A DNA stretch of 64,000 bases, taken from assembly GCA_036897445.1 (NCBI GenBank), contig JAYMTL010000023.1, positions 1-64,000 of the forward strand. The letters are read 5' to 3'. Positions 50,534 through 60,842 of the stretch are shown here, piece after piece. The position numbers and the translations under genes are program-made. Within the stretch, counting starts at the first letter, position 1. Each line of letters opens with the position of its first letter. The notes beneath the pieces are model-generated. The model was not told the origin of the DNA. It saw nothing but the letters and a program-made list of their open reading frames with translations, and ran no database searches. The stretch comes from Pelargonium tetragonum (taxonomy: Eukaryota; Streptophyta; Magnoliopsida; Geraniales; Geraniaceae).

Positions 50534-53291
50534 GGACATGAGATAGTATTCCGGAATGCTTTAGACAGACTAGAAAAGCATAGCTACCTGTTAATGGAAC
50601 TTCCCTTTAAACCTGTCCTCACTTGTTCAGAGGAATACCGAAGAGAATGGGCTGTCAATTCCTATAAACCAAGAAAAATTGACTTACCGGAAATTCAAGA
50701 CTCTCTTTATCCTTAAGTCCCCTCTAAAAAAAGGCAAAACATGGGAACAAACCCTTTACTTTAAAAGCTACTCTAACTTAAACCTTTCTAATAATTTCAG
50801 GGTTCAGGGATTATCCGGGATTAATAGAATTACAATAGAATCCTTTTCTGTAAATACTTCCAAGAAATACTAAATACAAATGAAAATTGAACTGAAGTTT
50901 AATTCTTTCTTTTAAAAAAAGTCTTTCCTTTGACTAATTAGTAGCTCTTAATTCCTAGAGTTAGTATCTATTCCGAAGTGGGCTTGCTCTTAAGAAAGAC
51001 AGATATAGCTATTTCTTAACCTTCCTACACTTTTCTATTTGTGAATACAAGCCAATTGTAACATAGTACCCTGCTTTTGAAACCTTGACATACTTTTCCA
51101 TTAACTGGAAAGAGTCTCTTTAGTTAGTTAGAACTAGTAAATAACTGAACTAGACCCTTTTTTTTTGCTGTGCTAAACCCCTGTTTAATGAATGACCAAA
51201 TTCCATATCGTTCTTTGGTTTATTTCTAGGTCCTCTTGTAAGATAGATGGAGAAGTCACATACTCAAATACATAAAAAGGTGTCCTTGGTGACTTACCCT
51301 CGTTAACCAGGAAGATAAGAAAACTGACTTTACTCTTAGCTTTAGAGCTCTCCTATTCCCTTTAATTACTCTTTAGGTCTTTATTCTCATTATCCGGAAT
51401 TGAAATTAGAGAGTAACCCTTACTTTTCTTCCTTGAATGCCTTAACTTAAACTGAAAAATTCTTACTATGCTTCGGTTAAGCTTCCCCTACTTATTCCTT
51501 GTGATCTTAGAGAAACAGACCTCTTAAGAAAAGTAGGAGAGAATCTTCCTAGCTTTTGCCTTTTTTAAGTTTCTCTTGCAAAAGGTTTTCTACTTTCGAT
51601 TTATAGAATCGCTTGTACAAAATTTGGGACTACACTCTTATGAGAAAACTTATTGCATATTACTTTGGCTCGGGTTTGTCAAAAACTTAACTTGGTTAAG
51701 ACAAATTAACACTGACCGGTTGAGTCTTTAAATTTAACTAAAGGGAGTCATACATAACTAAATCGAGTTTCCTAAGTTATCCGGGGCCTATATATAGGCC
51801 CAATTTTAATATAACATTAAAGTAATCCTTTAATAACAAAAATGACTTATATCTCTTTATTTGAGCACCTCTAGCAAGAGCTTTGCGCTTATTTGTATTA
51901 CATATTTCGCGGTTCCCCTTTCAGTAAAAGTTTGGGGCTAAGCTAAGCGGATTTTTTTTGGATAAACAGCGAGTACAAATAGTCAAATTCTATTTGTAAA
52001 ACAAGCCCTTTATCTTATCAATGTAGTACTACTAAGCCTCACGATTTCATTTTTTAAAAGCACTCAATTTTCAATGTTGTTCTTGTTTAGAAGGTTTCCT
52101 TACATACCCTACCCAGTGCACTCGTCAGTTATAAATATCAAGCATCAAGCTAAAGCAGCACGGGGCTCCACTTCAATCAACTTTGATAAAAAAAAGCTCT
52201 ACTTATTAATTCTGCATACAGTTAAGGTTCCTTTTTTAAATTTTAATGCGAATTTTGTTGGTATGGAATTACTAGAACTTGGATAAATCCGAGAAGTGTA
52301 CAGGTATCTAGCTATTCTATACGACTTCATTCAGAAGGAAATAACAAATAATTAGAAAGAAATTGTTAAAACTAAAAAGCTTAGAAGAGCCAAGGACTGC
52401 TTCGAGTTCATATTTCCCCCAATTGAATTTCCAGGGAATCCACCAGAGTATTACTTTGTCCTGTCGGCGGCAGCTTGAGTTAAGTATTTTTGAAGTAGCT
52501 GCTGGATGCACACTGCGTACGAGAATCTTGACCTTAGTACGGAGGCACTTAATAAGGGGTTCTTTCCTTAAGGTTTATCTGTTATTATTAGAAATAGGAG
52601 TTCCTTTAAGTAATTAAGGCATATCCCTCCAGCGGTTCCTTGTTCTTATTCAAACAAAGAGGTTACAAACCTAATAGATAATGAGTAAGTCCTTTTCTTC
52701 CCAACTTAAGTTATTAGGCATAATAGTAGAGTATAAAATTTGTATTAGAATTAGCTAGTATACAGATAGGAAATAAACCCGCAAATTTTGGTAGAGCACT
52801 TGTCCTCCTTTGTATTTTTTGTTACAACAGTGTTACTTAGAGTCCCCCCTTAGGAATAAGGTATCCTGTAGCTATAAACCAGGCTTTTTTACTTTATAAC
52901 TATTTATTTTAAAAGCTCCTTTCTTTCAGTCGAAACGAAAGCAAACTATTCGAGCGGATACGGCGCCTCTGAAATAAGAGCAAAAAGAAAAAGCAGGAGT
53001 ATTTCCTCATTGGCGGGCTCTTTATAAAAGTGGTTTTCAAATACCGATTCCGCTCGAAATTTGTATTACAAGGAGTAAAAAAGGGAGAAACTTAAAAAAG
53101 TTCTTTGCCTCGTGTTTAGGGTTGAAAGGTATAAAAAATACCCGGCAGTAATCCAACACATAAAGGAAATATATAACCTAAAACGGAACTAACGAAGGCC
53201 TGAAGTCTAGTGCAGCCTTATAGCAGGGGGTTCCTGCGATATAAAATTTAGGTTTTACTAGTAAATTAATTTACTTTTGATCTGTTTTACA

Positions 53292-53370
53292 CCTTACCCA
53301 GCACTGGAATTAGAACCAACTTCGAAGTACCGTCCGCTTAAAGGGTAGAGTCTCTCGCTAGGATTGATAT
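53292..53370 (-). pseudogene. tRNA-like remnant
   Basis: On the minus strand GTTGGTTCTAATTCCAG resembles a T-arm (TGG and CCA pair around an 8-base loop) and is followed by CTGGGTA, a plausible acceptor 3' side. Upstream ACTCTACCCTTTAAG contains words often seen in tRNAs, but in the wrong place for a normal fold. Weak. Confidence 0.2.
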
Positions 53371-54650
53371 AAAGCAAATTGCTCTAAATATAAAAGAATA
53401 TGAGGGAAGATTTTGTGTCTTAGTTTCTGTAGATAGCGTGGTCTTTTTAAAATAAAAATTTTAGTTTAGTCAACACATACAAAAGTAAAGAGAAAATTCC
53501 CGCTGGGTCCGTATTTAGTTCACTCGTTTCTTATTTATCATTTTATGACACACCTTTTCGAGGAATTAGACCCTTAAAACCTAAATAAAGGATGCGGAGC
53601 TTTTTTAGTTATAAAAAGGATTCAATCTGGTCTGGACTAATGAGAAGAAGCTTCTATTTTCTGAATAAAAACTAATTAATAGAGCGCTTGAATAGGTATA
53701 GGAATTCTGCGAGTTCAAACAAGTTAAAAGGACTCCGTATCCCTTGAATGAAGCTTGTTAAAGTAAAATAAAAAGAACAAATTCTTAATTTCAGATCCAG
53801 AATCTTAAGATTTTTTATTCTTCGGTCGACTTTGCTTTAGAATTACATAGTAAAGGGTCCTTTTATCAATATGAAAATCCCAAGTTCCTTAAAAGGGAGC
53901 GCTTTTATTTAAAGACATCTTTCGCAATACAGCTTAGGAAAAAAGCAAGTGTAAAATGTGGGTAATCCCTAGTTGATGTTAATAAGTTTGCTAAAATATT
54001 CTAAACATCCTGTATACGAAAAACTTTTCTGTACTAATACTAATTAAGAATAAGCGGAGATACCGGGCTGCGCTAAGCTAAAAACTGTCTAAGAGGAGCT
54101 ATAAATCGCGTTCTCCTAAGTAGCATAGCACTTACCTAAGTAAAAAGTTAATGAATGAACCGAACTTCAAAAGGAAGCGATAAATATCGTACGGAAACTC
54201 CTAATTCCGGAAGTCGTCCAAGAGACTCTATTTTAAATAATCCTAGAAAGACCCCCTTTTAATTAATTTATAAAGCAAAAATTTCTACTTGTTTTTGAAA
54301 AAGGCAGACTCCTTTTTTATCGAGACACATCCCTGCCTTAAAAATTGACTGAAGTTTTTATTAATAAACTCTGTGGCCCAATTCCAGAAAATTACAAAAA
54401 GGGAATTCCGGAACTTGAATCTGGGTATATCTTGTAATTTCATTTTGCTCGAGCCCTCTAAGATAAGAATAGGGTCAGGTCGAAAACTCTTTTTGTTAGC
54501 CATAGTTTAGAAACTTAAGACTTAAACCCTTCTATCTTTCTTGCCTCTATTCTATTCACTTTATACTCTTTTATTTCAGTTTTGTTATGCGAGACCGCCC
54601 CCCTATCGCGTCTCTGATAAAACTATTACCAAGGACCTATCACTTTTCTT

Positions 54651-54666
54651 TATATATATATATATA
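54651..54666. repeat. (TA)8 microsatellite
   Basis: Eight TA dinucleotides in a row, the longest dinucleotide tract I see in the window. Simple repeat with no evident function. Confidence 0.9.
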
Positions 54667-57600
54667 ACTTTTTAGAATTAAAAGGGGATAACTGCGAGGA
54701 CCTGATACTTTACTAAGAAATAGTCACAGGAATGCTGTGGAGGTAAAGCCTATCAAGAGAGTCCCGAATTTTTAATTATAAATAGTTAAAGTTAAACTAA
54801 AAAATTTTTTAGCGGTAAATACATACTCAGTTTACTAGCTCTAGTCGGGTTTTTTAAAAATCTCCATTTACTTTGAATGCTTTATCATAAAAGGTAACTG
54901 AATTGGGTTACTCCCAACTAAGCTCTAAAATAAGGAAAATTTCTTTCCTTATAAAATAAAGGAATTTGAGGTTCCCTCTACTCAGGCAAAGCTACACCCT
55001 CAAGTCGTAAATAAAGCAATACTTGGCTTTTGTGCCTTGCTAATTGTTACTTAGTGGCCCCCTTCGTAAGCGAGTCTTACCCTTGAAAAGACTTTGCTGG
55101 AAAGTCCTTATAAGACTTACTTTTCAAAATGAAACTAAGACTTGAATGCAAATTTTCCTTGTATCTTAAGGTGCAGTTCTAAAACTATTTGCATAGTTTT
55201 CCTGTTCCGCAGGTTTTTATTAAACCGGGGGTGCTAATAAAAGCCTTTTTAATCAATGTTTTAATTCCTAATCAGAATGCTTTGTGCTATTGCCCCACAC
55301 CGGGAATCTCTCAAGAGGGTCTAAAGAATGCTTAATCTAGTATTCTTAGCATTACCACAGGCATCTAATAAGATAAACCCCAGTTAATTATTGCAAATGA
55401 AGTATCCGCAATTACGTTGTCTTGAAATCTACAAAAAGAGAATTCCTAATACTGATAAAGAGGAACAATTTCTTCTCCTTTTTTAAAGCCTACCATACTA
55501 GGGAAATATTATAAGCATAACAGGGTATATAGCCCAATTCGGTATTTTCAATCTCTACGGGTATTTTTGACTTCATTGCAAAGGGGCCTTTTCCTTATTA
55601 TTAAAATTACGCAAGTATAAATCTCGTTTAACAGGTACTCTTTACACACTAAATGAAAGTACAAGACAAGTGGATAAATTCCTATAACCAACCCAGTTAA
55701 ATTTTCTTGAAAAAGACCCTAAATTAGCAAGAACAAGGACTTGGTTACAGACTTTAGTGTTTAATAATAGCGTATACTGAAATTCGATTCTTGTATAAAT
55801 ATATATAAATCTAAATTAGGGTCAATGATTAGAATTAAGAAAACGCGTGTGAGAAACTAATTATCGTGAATTTGCTGCGTGAGAAAGAACCTTAACACAC
55901 CCCCACTAAAAAAAGAAAAGAGTTAAATCAATAAAAGGAGGCTGTTGGCGAAATTAACCGACTAAGGGTACTGTAAATCTACAAGGAATAAGGTAGTCAT
56001 CCTTGCTACCTTTACTTTAAACTTTAGAAATTTACACAGTCAGAATTCCAGATATCAATTTTTGCTAGTCAAGAAGTTTCTGCGAACGGTCGCTTTTTCT
56101 CGGTTGAGGAATTGTGTAAAAATTCTGGGTTTAAGAGACGTACTTCTCTTTTAGGATTGGTAAGTTCTTGCAGGAGCCCCCTTTTTTAAGAGTAAAGTCG
56201 GATGGAAATTATAGCTGGAAATAAAATAAGTATTATTTACGTTTGGGTGAAAGAGGAAAGAAAGATAAAAGAGTTCTCTTGCTATACAGTTACAGTTTTT
56301 CCATTAAAAGCGGCGCTTGGTTACAAAGAAATGCTAGATATCGGGCAAATTCCAGTGCTTAATTAATAAGGAGGCCGTCATGTAAAGAGTCAATTCAAGT
56401 TTCTATTTTTTGTACTTCAAATAAAGGCAGTTTTACGAATACGAACCGGGTTCTCCTTCCTTTTTTCTTAGCAAGGGGTTTTCCTCATATCATATAAAGT
56501 GTAGCTATTCATTCCAGGTATATACTACAAATTCTAGAAAGGGAAGCTACATCCTACTTCTAAACTTTCTATTTTCAAACTATTCGAACCACTAACACTT
56601 GACTTTTTAGTACTTTGATCTAACTGAGTCAATCGATTCAAAGCTAAACTAAAATAAGAATAACTTCCCTTTCCCTTTGTTATATACAACTCAAATATAG
56701 AAGCTAGAAGTTTTTTCTTTCTATCTATTAGATATCTATCTGTGCCCTAGGACGGATTTCTAACATTGCGGATATCACATAAAATTTTCGGGTTTTTATA
56801 TCTCTAGTAAATTGTCCGATTTCTAGGGATCCCGGTTGGGGTTTCCTCTTTGTATATCAATACTTTGAACCGAGCTAGTTTTATACTTTCTTGTGATTTG
56901 CAGATACCCTTGACTACAATTTTGTCTAGAAGCCTGTCCTTAAAGGGCTGGAGATAACTTATAAAGTCGGCCGCAAACAAGTTTATCCTTTGAAGTAATT
57001 AGTTTGCTGACTATAATTTAGGAGTTTGTATTAGTGTCCTTCTGTTAACGAAAGGTCAAACGTTCACTAGTGCGCATCTTCCGCGATCCTGGGTACGTGT
57101 TATTTTATTAGAAAATCTCCAAACGTAAATAAGAGCAACCCCAGTTTTTAGAAATCACAATCACATAAAGGGACCTCCTTAAAAAACTTATAAAAAGAAA
57201 AATAGATATTCGTTTGTATGTTTGACGGATGTTAAGTTAAAAAAGGGCCCAACTAAGCATTAGTAGGATGTAAAAAGACTCTTTAACAGGAAAGTCCCCG
57301 GTTCAACTTTTTTATTAAGGACAATCTATGAAATTAGTTACTACTGTTAAAACCTAGTTGTATTTTAGGGTCTATTTAGGTGGGCCTTGTGAACGGTAAG
57401 AGAAAGCCCCTTTTGAGGCATTTAACACGTAAGGCATCCTTGTCGAATACTAATACCTGACTCTAACTTTCATGAACTCCCGTCAAAGGGTGCTTTTTTA
57501 TAAATAAAGAACTCTTGTTGTATACTTTTACATAGCTTACGCGCTGGGTCATCCCAAAAAATCTTCCTAATAAGGTGCCTCTTTCGCTTTATACGGGTTT

Positions 57601-59279
57601 CCCCTGTAGAATAATAAAAAAATCTTAGAGGTAGTGACATAAGGGACCTGTTTACTACAAGATTTTGAGATGTTTTTCCTATCTAGGGTCTCGTTTTATT
57701 TGAATACTATTTATCCTTTTAAAGTCAACCCAGGTATAGCAGGGACCTAGTATAGTTTTATTCTATTTCAAGTCAGGAAAACAGTTACAAAGGTTTAAAT
57801 AAAGAAAGCTCAATACTTTTGATGATAACTCTGCCCTTGAATATCTAATTAGGACCTATTCCGGGTTAAATTGTCCATGACTTAATTGGCCCAAAGAGAT
57901 AGCGATACTTAACTTTTTATGACTTACAGGATTCTGGAAACAGCTCTCTTTTTTATTATATAATAAAAGAGGATAAAAAACTTTTAATACAACTAAGAAA
58001 CTTTGGTAAGTCATTTTCCCGGATCTTAAATTCAGGAGTCTTCTCTTTAATAGGGTATCCCGCAAAGAATAAGAGCGCAGTGCTCTTTTCTAATTAGGGC
58101 TATATAATATCTAATATTACGTTCTAAGAAAGATGCTAGAAGCTAGAACTCAGTGCTGTCATTTAATCTATCTATGAAACTTTTAAGTTATTGATATTTT
58201 GACTTCATGTCCAGTAAATGCTTAGAGCACCTAAAGTTCCTTTTTAAGGGGCTTATAATTAGGAGTTTTCTCATAATTTTGTATCTTATTTTTCTCTTGT
58301 GCTAGGTTTTAGGACATTCTTTTTACTTTCTATAAAAGAGTTTTTATATCTTTTTTACAAGCCAAAATGGGAGTCAATTTAATACAACAATAGGGAGCTC
58401 GCTAGTTATTTCGTCCTAGTACCAGAATTTTTAAGGATCTTTTTATACCAATATTAGGGACCCTTGCAGTTTACCCGTAGCTAAGTTTTTTTATAGTATG
58501 TTCTATACAAGCAAAGAGCTAATAAAACATAAATAAGGGCGAAACTCAAAACTATATTGATACATTAAAATAGTGTACCTACGCCAACTTTTGTCTGTAT
58601 TATTTGGAAAGGACAACCTTAGGATTTCACAAATCTATGTATATATAGTATTGAGTCAAATTAGTCCACTCACCTATAGAAAAAGTTCTATGAAAAGGCT
58701 AGATGCTTTTTAATTTCGAAGGGCCCTCCCTGAGAGGTAAGGTAGTTTTACTATAGCAAGTTCGGCGTATGACAACATTTAAATTCTAGCTTTGCAACTC
58801 TTTTAAACTTTCTTTGCTTAGTATAGAGATAAGTTATAACATATAGAGCATTGGTTAATATACAAGAGAGAACTTCTTGACACAAGTTTGCCTAAATCCT
58901 AAATTGGAACCTAACAAGAGCAACTTCCTAGTGACTCCCTTTTTAAGGACTCAACTTGGGCTTGGGAGAGGCTGGGGCTTTTTCTTATTTTATGTGTCAA
59001 GTTCTAAATCCCTGCTTTATAAGCGGATTCAGTAAGACTTTTTCTCGAATAGAGGTCGCAGGTTTAACAATTAAGAGATGCCTGAGTTTCAGCCCTTTAG
59101 TGTTATGCGAGGGGTACAAGGGAGGGACTTTTCGGGAAAAATAGCTAATATCTTCTTATGTTTTGGTAAGCCTTTAAGAGCGCAAAACCCACTTACGAGT
59201 ATACTTGTTGAAGCAGTATTCCTTAAATTTCCAATTATTTATTTAAGCTTAGCATAAAAATTTCCTTTTTAAATAAATT

Positions 59280-59475
59280 TTTTATAAGACAGGGAATACA
59301 AATACTAAGACTATACTACAAGGAAAGGTAGAACCCATAATAAAGGTAATATAACCCAAAAGAATCCTACCTAGTACCATTCTAGCTACAGGTATTCTCA
59401 TGAAGAAAGGTATCGAAGATAAGATAGATATTACAAAGACTTAGAAAACCTAGTAAAGCATATGTAAGATTAAAC
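59280..59475 (+). mobile_element. Low-complexity island, retroelement fossil
   Basis: A/G-rich text with TACTACAAGGAA (59,314-59,325), close to the TAACTACAAGGAA word of the 11.7 and 29.3 kb islands, and with AGCTACAGGTATT (59,386-59,398). The middle reads as arginine-, tyrosine- and glutamate-rich text of the kind found in gag regions. Broken; boundaries are compositional. Confidence 0.33.
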
Positions 59476-60435
59476 CCAAGTTTCTGTTTCGTTAAACCTT
59501 TAGCTAGTAGTTAAGGGGGTGTGATCCTCGTTATGAAGCCTAAGCAACTTTTACGAGAATCCTTTTTTGTGGTAATAAGCGGATAAGAAGGTAGAAAATC
59601 TGGGTTTTCTGTGGGTTATAAGTAAGAGGTTTTTTTACATTCGCTGATCAAGTAAAAGTAATTTAATTACAGCTTTTTAATGAACAAGGTATTAAAAAGA
59701 GTAAGGGTATGGCAGAAGAGAAAGATACGGAGAGTCTAGGTTTTACAAGAGAGACTCTCAAAGGGAATTTTCCAGATAAGTTTTGAGCTACTCCTTTAGT
59801 TTAGAGTCCCTTAGCTGTATACAAGTGGAAATTCTTAAGGGACCTTTTTGTTTGTTAGTTTAAACTTTGGAGTCATTGAATCTTTTAGAAAGGTAGAGGC
59901 TAGAGGAGAGGTATGATACAGGTTAAGAGTAAGAAGGTACAAATAGGGAGTATAGCTCTCAAGAAAGTTAGGAATATGAGACTCGTTTTCTAGGATAGTT
60001 TCGCTTTGTAGAATTAGGAACAAGTCAAGGCACTTTTATTTAAGAGGACTGTGTAGAACCTATGCCGCACTGCAGCCTTAATAAAAAAACCCCGGTTTTC
60101 CTTGAGAGATAACTTTTAGGAAGAAGCCTAAGTAGGTCTGAGAATTGAACTTTAGTCTTTTCGGGTAGCTGTATTAATAAATTTGTACTGTGTTTTGGAA
60201 CAAGCTTAAGAATCTTTGGAATAAAAAAGCCTGAAATAAAGTATAGAAGTAAAGACGGGTTTCTTTTTGATCTAGTGTAATAAGTAACCACAAACTATTA
60301 AAATTTATAAGGGGTTTATTAAGTTGCAGATCTAGCTAAGCAATTTTAGGAACTAAATAACTATATATAAGGGTCAGGTTTAGTCCTAAAAAAGGGTACC
60401 GTCTATTTCGAGGTAAAGAGGGCTAAGTTTATATA
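59476..60435. other. Gene-free background between islands
   Basis: Two minus-strand frames (59,835-60,023 and 60,040-60,291) lie nearly end to end, but they are in A/G-rich antisense text and show no motif. No gene is supported. Confidence 0.5.
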
Positions 60436-60439
60436 CAAG

Positions 60440-60720
60440 AAAAGGATCTTCCACAAGGAATTTTACAAGTAAGATAGTTTCAGAAAGCAAAAGTTAGTAA
60501 GAAAACAAGGGTACAGAAAAGTCCAGGTATTATAAAGCATTAAGATTAAGAGTACGAAAGGTCTAGCGGCTATAAAGATAGGGATTAAAAATAGAGAATC
60601 CGAGTACAGCTCTAAAGACTAAGAAAGTTCTATTTCTGAGGAAAGGTATAGCTAATAAAACAGAGATACAGATAGCTACTATTACTGTACTTTCATTCTA
60701 GATTCCTGTTTAAGAAATTT
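60440..60720 (+). mobile_element. Low-complexity island, retroelement fossil
   Basis: Purine-rich text, lysine-, serine- and glutamate-rich in the better frames. CAGCTCTAAAGACTAAGAAAG is similar to the GCTCCTAAGACTAAA word of the 12.05 and 26.0 kb islands. AGGTATTATAAAGC recalls GGTATTATAGC at 29.56 kb. Likely the same dispersed family, plus orientation, heavily broken. Confidence 0.33.
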
Positions 60721-60777
60721 ACCAAAGTAAAGTAAAAAGCAATAGAGCTTCCTGTATTAAGGTTTTGTATGAAACCC

Positions 60778-60842
60778 GGCAGCTAAGTAGGAGAGGCCTC
60801 GAACCCGCGCCATTTAAGTCCAAGCCTTCCTTTTAGACTCCC
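60778..60842 (-). pseudogene. tRNA-like remnant
   Basis: On the minus strand GGCGCGGGTTCGAGGCC has a good T-loop (GGTTCGAG), and CTTGGACTTAAATGG lies where an anticodon arm would be. Stem pairing is poor in both. Pseudogene, SINE head or chance. Confidence 0.2.

Larger units (their letters stand above)
43520..50900. repeat. Module-shuffled repeat zone
   Basis: This interval is A/C-rich on the plus strand and is built from short recurring modules. AGATCGGAA followed by AGCTCTCT, or variants, occurs near 43,799, 44,022, 44,111, 46,033, 49,709 and 50,165. AATCTGGTTTATGTTAT occurs at 43,975 and 46,391, with a variant at 43,741. CTTAGACATGAAA..GAGAG..CTCT occurs at 43,936-43,960 and 50,372-50,406, the second with a small internal duplication. 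AACTCCTTTACTAGA occurs near 44,099 (one T shorter), 46,423 and 49,697. CATTAAGAC occurs near 46,199, 49,684 and 50,294. The order and spacing of modules differ from place to place, so this is not a simple tandem array. It could be several diverged copies of one element, or a gene-derived repeat family. No protein family is recognised. Confidence 0.5.
50901..59275. other. Gene-free background, right part
   Basis: More than 8 kb without a recognisable gene. Two overlapping frames on opposite strands at 52,317-52,617 (64 codons minus, 84 codons plus) sit in a patch slightly richer in CAG and GCA words, but neither matches a family I know. Single frames at 50,679, 52,074, 54,285, 57,856 and 58,956 are 60-75 codons and without motif. 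GGGCCC palindromes lie at 57,245-57,250 and 58,721-58,726. Confidence 0.55.

Noticed and set aside
43520-50900. CRISPR-like array, suggested by recurring AGATCGGAA-AGCTCTCT modules
   Set aside because: Spacing runs from tens of bases to kilobases, modules vary in sequence, and there are no uniform spacers or cas genes.
60040-60291. 83-codon minus-strand frame between islands
   Set aside because: It is antisense to purine-rich text, shows no motif, and is explained by composition.
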